Position numbers and translations under genes: made by a program. Shown here piece after piece: positions 22,801 through 35,470 of a stretch of 64,000 nt of DNA. How positions within the stretch are numbered: position 1 is the first letter of the stretch; every line of letters starts with the position of its first letter. The stretch is from Daucus carota subsp. sativus (lineage: Eukaryota; Streptophyta; Magnoliopsida; Apiales; Apiaceae), in contig NC_030386.2 in the NCBI RefSeq assembly GCF_001625215.2, positions 18,880,545 to 18,944,544 on the forward strand. Reading direction: 5' to 3'. Below the pieces are notes generated by a model. It did not search any database, was not told the origin of the DNA, and worked only from the letters and a program-made list of their open reading frames with translations.

Positions 22801-25181
22801 TGATGACAAAGGTACTCAACAAAACTCACCCAAAAGGGGTTAGATCTTGATTTTATTAATAAAACTGATAAATATGAGAGAAAATGGAGGAGCGAAGATG
22901 AATAATCAATAAAAAATGAAGGTATAAACAATGTTTTGTTTGTGGCTTGTTCAAATTAGCGTGGTGCAACAGAACTCACATAATTTTATCAAATTTTTGG
23001 ATCTAAAGTTAATATATACAAAATGTAAAAATGACAAGTTGTGTCATGAGATAGTGAAATGTTGTCAATGTTGTCCTGAATTCGAACTCATCTATTCGAG
23101 TTCAAGCTCTATTATGATGCGGTTTCATTTTTATTAAGTTATTATGAATATGAAAAATGGAAATTATCAATTTAAAAAGTTATTAATAATAAATAACTAT
23201 ACACATTTGATTAGAATGAAAATAAAAGCAAATATGAGATAATTAATTTTAATATCTATTAATCAAATTAGTCTCTAATAATTGATTATCTGCTGAGATA
23301 ATACTCATCTCTAATAATCATTACAGTAGAAGATAAATCCAACATTTGCACCATCCAATCATACTCAAAATTTGAACTTTTAATTCCATAGCATAATATA
23401 AATTTAGAAATATTTAATATAAATTATATAACTCAGATTGTCCAGTTGTCGTTTGCCACCAAAACTGGACAGATCTCTCCCTTTCAAAAAGAAATGATTC
23501 CTTTTGTTGGTTAAAAATAAAAATTAAATACTCCTTTCGTCCTACAGTACATGTCTATTTTGAAAAAAATTCGTATATTAAGGCAACATATTTGCATTTG
23601 GAAACTAAAAATGGACAAATATTATTAGACAAATTTTATCCTCAAAAGTGACATGTATTGTGGACAGACATGCACAAAAGATCTGTTCGGGCCTGATCCC
23701 GATCGGGTGAAAAAATCCAATTTTTTTCAAAACAGATTGGGCCGAGCTTTTTTAAAAATCAGATCGGACCGGGTTTTTTTGAAAATACTAGATCCGTTTT
23801 ACTTATAAAAAACCCAAATTTTTTAAAAATCAGAATTTATCTTTTTTTTGAAAATATTAGGTCTGTTTTAGACCGTCAGAACTGTCTCACACTGGTGAGT
23901 CCTTGAGATTCATAAGAGAAGTGTGGGGAGAATGAAAAGATGCGTGTGGCCACGAAAAGGAAGCGTGAAAGAAACAAGAAACCACACTCCAAACTGCATG
24001 GTACATTAAACATACACGATGCTCTCTTTCTCTCCTGTCTTTCTCTTTTATTTCGTCATTTAAGTCTTCTTTGTCATGCCACAGGGTCTGCTTCAAATTA
24101 GGTGGCTTCAATTGAATCAGAAACATTAAAATTTATTTGGAATTTTATCTAATTATTGTGTATATAGGCAAATATTGGACCCGGATGACATGCATGTAAC
24201 AGTTACCAATGATTTCAAGAATCAATAAAAATTTAATTTGTGAGGTTTTTAAAAGTAATAAAAGAAAGGTCTTGATTTTCACGTTTTGATGACATACAAA
24301 ATAATTACTCTGGATCCGTGTTTTCTGAAATTTTAACAGTAAAATAATATAATAAATAGTATATTAAATTTGGTAATATTTTTAATTACGGTAAACAATA
24401 TGGAAATTCGATGTTATAACCTCAACACAAGACTACTACCCCTCAGTCCCTTCATAGGGCTCGGGAAGTATTTTAATGTTGTCTTAAAATATAGTTTAAT
24501 AAATAATTTTGTTTTTTTTAATAAAATATAATGTTTAAAATTTTTATAGAAATATAATTTTTTTAAATAAATTACGAAATTATGTTTTATATGTATTTTA
24601 AAATAAGTGTTATTAATATGAAAAAATGGTAAAAAAACAAGATAAACCGAAAACCTAATAATTTAGGTTTTGGCATGATGTTGAAATATCATTATTAGTA
24701 GTAGAATAGTAAGTTAGGCCCGGACCTTTTAACACTTTCAGGTGCTAAACTTCTGGTTGGCTTGGCATTTTCACGTATATAGAAAGTGGGTTAATCCGTC
24801 GAATACAAATCAACTTTTACTTTTTAGACATGAATTTTATATATCATTTAGATCATATTTATTTATAAATTTTAAACTTTACTTGTTCAGAAAATTATTT
24901 TGAAAATACAAATATCATAATTCTGAAAAAATAATTTCATAACTAGAATGTTGATATCTTTCTTTTTCTGGTCCCCTTGAGTACAACTATAATTGTCTCA
25001 TCAATCTAACATGAAACAAGAAAGTCCCCATTCACTGAAGCACTACCACTCAAAAATTATTTTTTATTTGTATATAATGATAAGTAGTTGCTTTTCTTTA
25101 AGTTTCTGAGCATAATCCAGTGTTTAGTTGCCAGAATTCAAGAAAAAGATCATATTTTTATGCACCCTTTTGATTCTTGCA
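22801..25181. other. Intergenic DNA upstream of the FRO gene
   Basis: AT-rich. A T/A-rich tract at 23690-23880 repeats ATCGG/GATCGG-type phrases imperfectly. An open minus frame at 23887-24126 lacks recognisable features. The last few hundred bases should contain the FRO promoter, but no specific element can be claimed. Confidence 0.4.
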
Positions 25182-28100
25182 ATGGATGAACACTCAGTGC
25201 CTTTGCTTTCTGATAAAAATGGAAACTTTGAGTACTTCAAAAAACCATCTTCTCTTGCATTATTTACAAGATGGGCTCTCAAGATTGCAATGTGGGTGGT
25301 TTTTATTTTCTGGGTTTTGGCTATAGTTTTGTACCCAACTGAGTTCTTCAATGATTTGATGGAGAAATGGAGTAATGCTACATCAGGCTCACTGTATGGA
25401 CTCACTGGTTAGTTATTCTGATTATGATGTGTGTGTGAGAGAGAGAGAATACTGATTAGTCATCTTAAATATTTTATTTTTTTTGTAAAGTCATCTTAAA
25501 TATTTTTATATGCAGGAAGTATTTTTATGCTGTTCAGTGGCCCAGTTCTCATAATTGTATTTCTTGGAAATTTATATCTTATCATATCTAAGGATGATGA
25601 GTTTCATGAGTAAGTGATTTGTTTATAGTATATTTTTATGGTTTTGGGTTATATACTGGTTTATTTCTTTAATATAAGTTTATGATTATAGTTAGTGGAG
25701 TAATTGTACTTCAAATATGTTGGTTTTAGGAAGAAGACACAGAAAAAAGCAAGTTTCAAGTTGTGGACTTTCCCTGTCATCATTGATGGACCATTTGGAG
25801 TTGTTTCTGCTGCTGAGTTTATTGGGATTCTTCTGTTTTCTGTGTATATTGTCTGGACAGTTTCGTTTTACCTTGTTCATTATATCGCAGCAGCAGCTTC
25901 TGAGCCAAATTTTGAAGAAAAAAGGTACAACTCTATGTGTGGTCGATGATTATTTGATCTCTTTATATATCCTGCAAGTTCTGGCATGAGAGGTTGAAAG
26001 TTAGTCAGTTGCTCAGATATTTAATTCAGTTTGCAATGTGGTTTTGGAGAAAAGAATAGCTTTTATGGTGTTTTGCAGAGTTCTTCTACATGATCAATTT
26101 CAAATCTTCCAAGTTGGAAGATGCGCAATGTTGTCATGTATGAAAACAAGATGGTTGCTTACTAGGAAAAGTCTATCCTGATCACAACCGTTCTGTAAAT
26201 GTTGTTTAAGTTTGCTCATCACTGCAGATAAATGACTATGTACACTACTAATCACTAAAAGCTACTCCTATATTAAGAAGATTGCCAGAAATATGTGATC
26301 TGGTTTATCTGATTTGTTCCCGAACATGGTAGCTCGTTGTCTGAAAAATTCTGTTATAAATATTATGTTCTGCTTAGATATCTACTTCTGTAATATGTAG
26401 TTATCGATCCCTACTTATCAACTGCTATAAGATGCAAACTAATGGGCATTATTCCGTTTAATCTTATTTATTTATCCTCTCTTAACTATTCTTCGCTGTA
26501 GATTAATGTTGTAAATTCAACTTTTGTGCAGTATATATGTGCTGAAGTACTTTGGAGCCCGCTTGGGGTTAGTAGGTCTGTTTTGTTTGTCATTTCTGTT
26601 CTTGCCAATCGCAAGAGGATCAGTTCTTCTCCGCCTTATAGATATACCTTTCGAGCATGCAACCAGATATCATGTATGGTTGGGGCATATAACAATGTTA
26701 ATCTTTACTCTTCATGGTCTATGCTATGTGGTTGTGTGGACGCTACATGGTCATCTTATAGAAAAAGTAAGCCAGTTCATAGTAATTTGCTTTAAGATAT
26801 ACTATGAGGTACTAATACTCTTTGCTATATTGATTCATGCAGCTGTTGGCATGGAAAGATGATGGCATTGCCAATCTTCCAGGAGTTATTAGTCTTACAG
26901 CAGGCCTATTGATGTGGGTTACATCCCTTCCTCCAGTGAGGAGGCAAAACTTCGAATTGTTCTATTATACTCATCAACTATACATAGTCTTTGTCGTCTT
27001 TTTGGCTTTGCATGTTGGCGATTTCATTTTCACTATAGCTGCTGCTGGAATTTTCCTGTATATGCTTGACCGTTTTCTTCGATTCTGTCAATCACGGAAA
27101 ACTGTCGATGTACTTTCAGCTAGATGTCTTCCCTGTGGAACAGTTGAACTAGTTCTCTCAAAGCCTGCAGGTAATAGTACTTATTCAGGGATTAGTATGA
27201 TCCTTTGATCATCGTATATAGTAACTTTTTTAGTAATGCAGGTCTATCGTATAATGCTCTCAGTTGGATTTATATTCAAATTCGAGAACTGTCTTGGCTG
27301 CAATGGCATCCTTTTAGTGTTTCCTCGAGTCCTTTAGATGGTAAACATCATCTTGCTGTTCTTGTAAAAGTTCTAGGCGACTGGACAGAGAAACTACAAA
27401 GACATATCGTACATGATACCAAGGAGGGACTTCAACAAGATCTGCTTTTGCTTCCTCACTCCAATAGTATAAAGGCTTCTGTAGAAGGACCTTACGGTCA
27501 TGAATCTCCATACCACTTGACGTAAGTACTTATAGATCTACCTATTAACAGATTTGCATATATTGTATTGCAACTGTTTGTAAGTTCTTCGTTCCTTCGA
27601 GTGTATTGATGATAATATCTCTTGTAGGTATCCAAATCTTATTCTAGTTGCTGGAGGCATTGGCATATCTCCTTATCTGGCTATCTTAAATGATATTCTA
27701 CACCGAATTAGCGAAAATAGGCCCTGTCTTCCAAGAAAGATTCTTATAGTCTGGGCTGTGAAAAAATCACACGAGCTTCCACTTCTTCATTCAGTTGATA
27801 TGGAATCTATCTGCCCCAACTTCTCCAACACACTGAACCTTGAGATTCAAACTTATGTCACTCGAGAATCAGAACCTCCATTGGTTAGTTTACTACCAGA
27901 ATCACTTATCCTAAAAAAATTTGTCTGTGATACATTGCAGTGCTTGATAATACTGAAATATTATATCTTAATGCAGGAAGAGGGAAAAATTCACGATACT
28001 GTGAATACTTCCCTGTTCCGCGCCACCAGGAATAGGGGAATATCTGTGTTGGTGGGTACTGGAAATATCATATGGTCTGGAATTTATGTGGTGGTGTCAA

Positions 28101-28799
28101 CAGTTGGCCTATTTATTTTAGTGGGTTTATTAGATGCCTACTACATAAATCCTTATAGCATAACCTATTGGTGGTACAAAGGGCTTCTATTCTTAGCTTG
28201 TATGGTTGCAAGTGTTCTTATCTTCGGAGGTCTTGTGATCAGTTTATGGCATCTTTGGGAGAGAAACGTCTCAGGAAAGGAGTCTGAGGATGAAAAGGCT
28301 GAAATAATGCAGCATAACGAGCCTCAAATAGACAAGGATCCACACCGGAAACATTTCTCGAGTACTTTTCACTATGGTCAAAGACCAGACTTTAAAGGTA
28401 TGTCTAATGGTATTCCGTTATATTAAGAAATGATGTTAACATCATCGTAACCATCTGAGGCATAAAATTGAACATAACTTAGATTAACATGTGTTACGGT
28501 AAGGGCACAAACTAAACAACTGGTTTCTGCAAGTACCATTTAATTTAATTGTTTTAGGAATGTACACAATTGAACCTTGGGATTATTAGAATGGTTTCCT
28601 GATCTTGTGCAACTCAATTATTGCTGCAGAAATCTTTGGATCCATGTCGGAAAGGTGGGGCAATGTTAATGTTGGTGTCATTGTGTGTGGTCCTCCAAGT
28701 CTTCAGACTAGCGTTGCCAAAGAATGCCGTGCGCAAAACATTGGTAGAGGAAGAAACACCCCAGTCTTCCATTTCAACAGTCACAGTTTCGACCTATAA
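25182..28799 (+). CDS. FRO: Ferric reduction oxidase, FRO6/FRO7-like
   Basis: Nine exons join in frame: 25182-25407, 25516-25609, 25730-25924, 26532-26766, 26843-27170, 27242-27521, 27628-27883, 27977-28397, 28630-28799, giving 734 residues, normal for the family. FROs are membrane flavocytochromes that pass electrons from NADPH through FAD and two haems to Fe(III). Seen in order: an N-terminal tail [14 protein letters not shown] helices, the haem-binding region ([20 protein letters not shown] and [20 protein letters not shown]) with paired His, FAD motif HPFSVSSSP, nucleotide motif GPYGHES and [13 protein letters not shown], two C-terminal TM helices, and the terminal CGPPSLQ NADPH-binding segment. 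The short N-terminus before the first TM resembles FRO6/FRO7 (plasma membrane and chloroplast). ATG 25182 was chosen over the in-frame 25128 codon on that resemblance. It appears intact. Confidence 0.92.
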
Positions 28800-29842
28800 T
28801 CTACCATTCCTGGACTTTATATCAAGCAATGGTGTGGATTTGTGCAGTTGCCAATGTCAGAAGCCAAAGTTTCGACCTATAAGCCGGCCTGTTCTCTATA
28901 TACTGTATATATTGTAAACTCATAGGTATACTCATTACTATCTGTATAGTTTTTAAGCTGAAGCATTGTGTATTAGTCGGGGAGGGCGTTGCTCATATGG
29001 TATACAGTTCATTATCTGCTCGATTGTGGGCTGCATTATATATAATTACGCGCTTTACATTGCTTATGTATAACTAATCGATGAATGTAACCGCCTTGAA
29101 TTCATCACCACGTCGAGAAACCTTCAGCATTTGATGATAATCGGAGAATGTTATATAAACTGTTAACAGAGACGGCGCCAGAGGTGGCCTGGGGTTTAAA
29201 CAGACAGGAAATTTCAAGAACGATCGTTAACTGCGCCTTTTTCGATGATAGGTCAAGGACATAAGTTTAGGTATCCAAAGCATCTCCCTGACGCAACCAA
29301 CCTCTGAAAAAGAGTTTCTGATATACCAAATCAACCTGACAGATAACAGAAAGAAAGCTTAAAGCTAAAGAGACATCGTTCTGGAAGTTAAAAGGTTTGT
29401 GTGGGAAAATTAAAATTTTGGATCATATTAGACATTTGACCAAGCACATTATCTAATATTAGTGTTTAATGGTTAACGAATTGAAATCTCAAAAAACAGA
29501 TTTTGAAATAGCTGGTTGCAAGAGATTTCAAATTAAAGGATTGTCACAATCTTATACAAAACAACTAACTCAATTCGCCAGTTAAAATAGCAATTTAATC
29601 TGCCATTCAAAAAAAGATATGAAAAAAATAGATATTCAATCAACTGGTTAAAAAATACTAATTCACCTACTAAGAACTAAGTGAAATGGCTAATTCAACC
29701 AGCTTGTCAAACGGTCACTTCAATCCACTAATATAAACTAATTCAATCAGTTGGCAACTAACCAAAACAGGTAATTCAATCCGTCAGGCAAAACAACTAA
29801 TTCATTCTATTAACATTTTTTTTACTAGACAGAAGAGCTAAC
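28800..29842. other. Intergenic DNA downstream of FRO
   Basis: No gene seen. From about 29550 the phrase AACTAATTCA and variants (CTAATTCAATC) recur irregularly at roughly 40-60-bp spacing up to the regular 62-bp repeats, suggesting older, more decayed satellite units. Confidence 0.45.
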
Positions 29843-30028
29843 AACCAGCTCAAGAAACAACATGAGAGAAATCAATGCTCACAAGAGAGATCAATTCATT
29901 TGATAACCAGTTTAAGAAACAATATAAGAGAAATCACTACTCATAAAAGAGACCAATTCATTCGGCAACCAGCTCAAGAAACAACAGGAGAGAGATCACT
30001 GCTCATAAGAGAGACCAATTCATTTGGA
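29843..30028. repeat. 62-bp satellite, three tandem units
   Basis: Units begin at 29843, 29905 and 29967 with AACCAGCTCAAGAAACAACA or close variants, each containing GAGAGAAATCA and CAATTCATT. Spacing is exactly 62 bp in both intervals. Confidence 0.85.
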
Positions 30029-30059
30029 GGGATAGAAATTCAATGGAGAGGGAGCATAC

Positions 30060-30660
30060 CATTATAAGCTTGTTTAGTTGTTTTGCAACCCAAAGTGCAA
30101 GAGCATTATAATGATGAGGCACATACTTGAAGACGGTGGAAAAGTCGGATGCTATATCTTTGATATCTTCAACCAAAACAACACAACTCTAGGAACGATC
30201 AAATTCAGAAGATAAAAAAGTCGATAACAATTTTGCAATCCGATTCAACAATTACAGAGGATAATTGTTTATGACTGATGATTTGACATGCTTCTCGAAT
30301 AGCTATTAATTCTTCATGAAGTTAGGAAATAGCTTGAGCACAATAGCCCAATCTATCAACAAACTGCCCCGCATGTTCTCCCTATAACTCCAATAGCTGC
30401 TGAGCTATTTTTAAAAGCTCCATCGCATTTAAACTTCATACTCGCAGGGAGGAATACACTGCAATGAAGAGTTGACTTTAGTCCTTCTAGACTCTAAACA
30501 TGAAGTTTCTCACGAAGATAAAAACTCTGAGCTTCGACACTAGCCTTGATGGTTGAAATTGGGCAAATCGGAACATGTTCATAAACGAATTTTTTCTAGA
30601 CACCACACAAACCATCCCCCAAAAGCAAAATTCGAAAGGAAGTACAAGATATCCTTCTTT
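30060..30660 (-). pseudogene. LINE-type RNase H (RVT_3) relic
   Basis: The minus strand shows, across broken frames, KFKCDGAFKNSSAAIGVI, then LHEELIAIREACQIISHKQL, VIVESDCKIVIDFLSSEFD and VEDIKDIASDFSTVFKYVPH. These are the order and motifs of the plant LINE RNase H-like domain (catalytic Asp in CDGAF, Glu in EELIAIREA, Asp in ESDC). Upstream EFVYEHVPIC-like text matches the reverse-transcriptase zinc-binding end. Stops and frameshifts make it non-functional. Confidence 0.7.
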
Positions 30661-30916
30661 TACTCAAACTTCGATATCATAGAAGATAATATCTGAACAA
30701 CAGAATTTGAAGGCATGGAAGATCCTAAAAGACTTAAAGAAGAGTAAACCAAACAAGACGAGTCCAATCACACTAGAAAAACGCACATGCTCCACATTTT
30801 CTTATTATTACATATCGATACGCTAAAACCACTAAACACCAACCACCAAATTAACTAGGGCCACTATATAATCTTAAGAGCAACCCCAATTGCATTCCCC
30901 ATATATCAAGACTATC

Positions 30917-31508
30917 AGGGGCCTTTGACTGATGGAAACGGAAAGGAATTTAGAAAGGGAAAGGAACAGAAAGGAAAGGATTGGTACTAAATTGTATTAC
31001 ATGTTTGGTTTTGATCCGGAAACGGAATGAAAAATTATATGATTATCTTTATATTTGATTTTTCAGAGATTAAATAATATCAAGAGACTCAAATATATTT
31101 ATGTTTATAATAATATAATTTATTTATATTTTTCATATTTTTATGCAATTTATTATTTAAAAATGTCATTAATGTTTTAAATACCTTGACTTATAAATTA
31201 TATCAAAATTATTTTTAATATATAAATACTAAAATTAAAATTTATTTTTATTTTTTTAATATATTTTAAATATTAGTTATAATTTTAATGAATTAAGAAA
31301 TAAATTATAAATGAAAATGAAAAAAAATAATCAAAAGGAAAGGAAATACCTAGTAAGGGGTGGGGAATGGGGTTTGGAGGATATTGGGTAAACCCAAAAC
31401 TGAAAAGAGGGAAATAGAATGATACTTTTTACAAAACAAACACCAACTAAGGGAATCAGCCTTCATGTTTCCCTTTCCCTTTCTTAACTACCCCCAACCA
31501 AACGGCCC
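30917..31508. mobile_element. MITE-like element with AGGGGCC termini
   Basis: The left end reads AGGGGCCTTTGACTGATGG; the right end, inverted, reads AGGGGCCGTTTGGTTGGGGG. Subterminal regions are complementary (GGAAAGGGAAAGG against CCTTTCCCTTTC). The interior is AT-rich and noncoding. No clear target duplication was found, so the superfamily is uncertain (hAT or PIF-like). Confidence 0.6.
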
Positions 31509-32177
31509 CTCACTCTTTATAAGAGCATATGTTCGCCTGCTAGGCAAGCGTAACTCTACAATAGTACGATATCGTCCGTTTTGAGCTTAGCCCGCACAAC
31601 TTTGTTTTTGGCCACCTCCCAAAAGGCCTCGTATTACTGGAGTTGTTCTGACTTCTTATATTCTAGCTTTCTGTCCCTCCCACGACCGATGTGTGACAAC
31701 TCCTAACAGCATGAGCAAAGGCTATCCACAGTCTCCCAGTTATACAAGTCTAACCACATCCAAAAACCCAGATAGACATAAAAACTAACCAATTACATAA
31801 ATAAAACACTAAATAAACAAAAGAATAGTGTACTCAAAACAAGAAGCTGGATATCAAATAACTAAATCCAACAGGATGAAACAGCAATTGTATAATTCAG
31901 CCAAAAAAAAAGGTCAAGACGCAGATACATTGTTTATTACCGATGATTTATGAGAAACGGAATAACATTCAAGAACAAAGAAAATTATCAAGGACCAAAG
32001 AAAAAAGTATGAAATTACAGTTCAATGAGACCATGCGAATCCATGATCGAGAGAAACTGTAGCAGAACAACAATTTTCTACAAGGAAAACCAGGAGCGGC
32101 CCTTTTCTGATGAGTGAGCTAACCCTTGAAAGACACCTCATCCGCGCCACTACTGAGAATACATTGCAACTCCTTTC
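31509..32177. other. 3' flank of the F-box gene
   Basis: No gene seen. It lies between the MITE and the F-box stop codon; the final stretch next to 32177 is probably that gene's 3' UTR. Confidence 0.4.
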
Positions 32178-33371
32178 TTACTTTGTGCCAACAGCAGGCA
32201 TATACCATATGAAATCATAACATTTGTTGACATCAGCGACATGACCAAGGTGATGATACTCCAACCTCTTCTCCACGATATTGTAGCAATATAGTTTTTT
32301 CTCACTAATTGGGTTATAGGTCGTATAGTAGATGCAACTTGGTTTCCAAGTGTCCCCTGTATCATCATTTATCCGACGAGAGATAGAATAACTTTCGCCA
32401 ACAAACACAGAGTGCCTACCCAAGCCAGTAACCTCTATCCAGCCTCCTGTGTCAAGATTGAGCTTGTAAACCTCAAAATGTCGACCATATAATATCACAT
32501 GACGCTGTACTAGTATTATCAAGTCTCCCGATGATTCAATCAAATAAAGAGCATTATGATCCCCAACTTTATCAAGTGGTGGAGTTAGCGAAGCAGCTAC
32601 TCCAGCTTCATCAAAAACCACAATAGTCCCACTAGATCGTATCGCAACAATGTGATTTTTATACCAAACCACGTCCACAAAGTCACTTTTGTGTTTGTTG
32701 TCTGACAGATAAGTCCACTGTTTGAGTTCAGCATTTAGCATAGCAATGCCACAGTATCTATGAGAGATTGCCATGATTCCTACACCAGGCTGAAGAGAAT
32801 CTGAACTAGGGCTATAAAATACCATACCCTTGCTTATTGGATGACCAAGACGCGGCAGCTCTATGACAACGTTTGTAAGAGGGTTTACTAATTGCAGACG
32901 ATAATCAAGCTGATTTTGGCTGAGGATCCAACCAGTGAAAGATCCCCAATAACGCCATGACAATTCTGTCTGGAACAGTGAGCTCAAACTATCTATATTC
33001 CGACTTAAGCTGTTCAAGCCTTTCAAAACTACTTTAGAGCTCTCGTATTTTTTGGCCAACAGCCATGGAACACGTTTCCAGTAGTCTTTGGGGATAGCCG
33101 AGCGCCAGTATTTGCAGACTGATCTAAGTGCAATAAAATCCTCCTCTACGACTAACCTATCCACTAACAAACGGAGTAAATCTTCTGGAAGTTTAGACCA
33201 GTCACTAGTGCTCTCCGGAATCGATATTCTAGCTCTTCTCAAACCCGCGCTCCAAAAATTAGAGATGCTGGTTCTTTTGCGGGAGAAGTGTTGAACTCTT
33301 TTGGAAGAATTACGAGGATTCTCTGAGAGAAGGTTGACAAGGGTTTTGTGATTCTTATTTCGAGCAGCCAT
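32178..33371 (-). CDS. F-box protein with DUF295/SKIP23-like C-terminal domain
   Basis: A single coding exon of 397 residues from ATG 33371 (MAARNKNHKTLVNLL). The F-box is at about residues 60-105: WSKLPEDLLRLLVDRLVVEE followed by FIALRSVCKYWRSAIP. The C-terminal 280 residues have beta-propeller-like repeats (YRLQLVNPLTNVVIELPRLG, DFVDVVWYKNHIVAIRSSGT, VYKLNLDTGGWIEV) typical of the DUF295/KIB F-box group. Such proteins are substrate adaptors of SCF ubiquitin ligases; the substrate is unknown. An in-frame upstream ATG at 33530 would add a hydrophobic leader; it is less likely because the F-box family normally lacks a signal anchor and the leader reads like intron DNA. Confidence 0.85.
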   Translation of the reverse strand: MAARNKNHKTLVNLLSENPRNSSKRVQHFSRKRTSISNFWSAGLRRARISIPESTSDWSKLPEDLLRLLVDRLVVEEDFIALRSVCKYWRSAIPKDYWKRVPWLLAKKYESSKVVLKGLNSLSRNIDSLSSLFQTELSWRYWGSFTGWILSQNQLDYRLQLVNPLTNVVIELPRLGHPISKGMVFYSPSSDSLQPGVGIMAISHRYCGIAMLNAELKQWTYLSDNKHKSDFVDVVWYKNHIVAIRSSGTIVVFDEAGVAASLTPPLDKVGDHNALYLIESSGDLIILVQRHVILYGRHFEVYKLNLDTGGWIEVTGLGRHSVFVGESYSISRRINDDTGDTWKPSCIYYTTYNPISEKKLYCYNIVEKRLEYHHLGHVADVNKCYDFIWYMPAVGTK

Positions 33372-34069
33372 GATGATCATTTGATTTCTAGTTCTCCAAT
33401 ACCAAGTACTAAAAGTTATTATGAAGGTAGAAATGGAGAAGATAAGCAAAAAGGTGGGACAATGGAAGGGAAAACAAATTATGTTGATTAAATTATATAT
33501 TAGGGCATGGAAATTTTTAGCAGGAACCATTCAATCAGAAATGATATCCAGAACCAGATAGGAAAAAGATAGTTTGAGCAAAACCTATATCCAACTAAAA
33601 TCTAATGATCAGAGACATAGAGATTTGTAAGTAGTACAGATAGTTCTTCAAAACATGCACTATAACCCCTCAAAGTGTTCCGTTCCATTTTCATTGCCAA
33701 ACCTGGTATTCCTGCCCCCGACCTAAATATAGAGAAAGGACCGGTCAGAAAAAATGCCATAGTCATAGATAATCAATATATAAAACATTTTGATGTCAAC
33801 ATACACAATAATATAAAGCAAAGTAAGACCTGCCCCTCAGAAGGGAGGATCCGAGCAGTGAAGACAGTCTAAGCTAACAATTCTGAGAAAGGTGATAAAG
33901 GTAGAGTGTTCAGGTCAGGAGAGAACAAATATAGTATCTGATCGATAAAGATATATCCATTACTAAAGCTTTTAGTATATATACAAAAAGTCAATTTTCA
34001 CTCTCCTTTCTGTTACAACAGAACATAAAAGCTAAGGGCATTAACACATACAGCACTTAGGTCTATTAC

Positions 34070-35000
34070 ACCATTTAAGGGGATAATTTAGCACTTAAAC
34101 ATAGTGGATAACAATCGCACATTGCACATGTAACCCTCCTCCCAGTACCGAACTTTTATGGAATAAATACAACAATAAAGGAGTAGTTCAAGCAATCTAA
34201 CACCATTGGTACTATAAAGAATTAGAGAAACTACAAAAAAAAAAAAAACAACAAATAATTGTTCTGACCTACAACACTACAAGTACTTCAAATACAACCA
34301 ATGTTTACCACGAAATATCATTAAATCACACCAAAGTTTACAGGATTATTTAGCACATAAACATAGTGGGTAAGATTTGAGCATTGCGCACATCTCAAGT
34401 CTCAACCTCCAGTATCGGCTTTGTATGGTATGAATACAACAATTAAGAAGTAGAATTTCATGCAATCCAATAAGATAGCTATAAACAAAGAAATAAAGAT
34501 ACTATAAATCTTTTAAAAAAAGAACAAACAATTGTTCTGACCCTAGAAAACTACAAGTAACTCAAAAAGAACCAATCTTTACCATTTGAAAAAATCATCT
34601 AAATCACAGCATGTTTATCGGAATTTGTTTAGCACATACATTAAGGAGTAAAATTTTAAGCAATCTTATTAACATAGCTACTAACAGAAAATTACCAAAC
34701 CACAGAATTGTTCAAGAAAGAACAAATATTTGCTCTGACCTTGATAACACTACAAGTATTTCAAAAAGAATCAATCTTTACCACAAAACAATCATCAAAT
34801 CACGTTAAGTCTATCAGAATATTTTATCACATAAACAAAGCACGGGTAAAAATCCCACATTGCACCCCCCACTCACCCTCCCTGTCTCGGGATTTTATGG
34901 CATAAACACAACAATAAAGGTATAAATCTCAAGCAGTCCCATAAAACAGCTACCAACAAAGAATAAAAGAAAAAAACAACTTTCATAAACACTACAACTA
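34070..35000. repeat. About 265-bp degenerate tandem repeat, four units
   Basis: Phrases such as ATTTAGCACATAAACATAGTGG, ACAATAAAGGAGTA, TTGTTCTGACC and ACTACAAGTACTTCA return in order at about 34075, 34345, 34620 and 34820, the last two units shortened by deletions. The block lies upstream of the F-box coding exon, inside its likely 5'UTR intron. Confidence 0.65.
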
Positions 35001-35075
35001 CTTCATAAAGAACCCATCTTTACCACAAGAAAATCACCAAATCAATAAAATCATTAGACAAAAACACAAACTAAC

Positions 35076-35123
35076 AAGAAGAAGAAGAAGAAGAAGAAGA
35101 AGAAGAAGAAGAAGAAGAAGAAG
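35076..35123. repeat. (AAG)16 microsatellite
   Basis: An uninterrupted run of AAG trinucleotides, about 48 bp. It lies between the degenerate 265-bp repeats and the presumed 5'UTR exon of the F-box gene. Confidence 0.95.
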
Positions 35124-35344
35124 CAATCCTGACTCAATTACAACTTAAAACTCAATAATATCAGCTAAATAACAATTAATCTCCTACTCAACAACCCAAT
35201 TCACCAAACAAGATTCACAAACTAACAAAACCAACATACCAATCCAACTCAAATTCAAAATTCATTCAATCAAATTCACATATAGAGACAAGATACATAC
35301 AGAATTGAAAGCTATAGATAGAAAACAAGAAAAATAAAACATAC

Positions 35345-35470
35345 CCTTATGCAAATCTGAGATGCAGATCAATCTTCAACACCAAAGAGAAACAGTGGTT
35401 GGTGATCTTCCATGGTGAATTGAATTGGGTTCTTGCTTTTTTCAGTATGAAAGCTCTGCGAATTATTTTA
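35345..35470 (-). promoter_or_regulatory. Likely 5'UTR exon of the F-box gene with a 14-codon uORF
   Basis: On the minus strand the segment ends with AAGG followed by a GTATG donor at 35344-35340, and it contains an ATG at 35413 opening a short frame (MEDHQPLFLFGVED, stop at 35369). A plausible acceptor (CTTTTAG) lies about 45 bp upstream of the coding ATG. This would place a 1.9-kb intron in the 5'UTR. Transcript evidence is needed; the call is inference. Confidence 0.35.

Noticed and set aside
23887..24126. 79-codon minus-strand frame
   Set aside because: Composition is unremarkable and no motif, partner exon or family was recognised.
25128..25181. In-frame upstream start for FRO (MPEFKKKIIFLCTLLILA)
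   Set aside because: It would add a hydrophobic leader not typical of FRO6/7; the ATG at 25182 gives the expected N-terminus. Not fully excluded.
33372..33530. N-terminal hydrophobic extension of the F-box protein
   Set aside because: Looks like a translated 5'UTR or intron; F-box/DUF295 proteins are normally soluble.
35076..35123. AAG run considered as part of a Lys-rich coding region
   Set aside because: No flanking coding sequence; it is a microsatellite within noncoding DNA.
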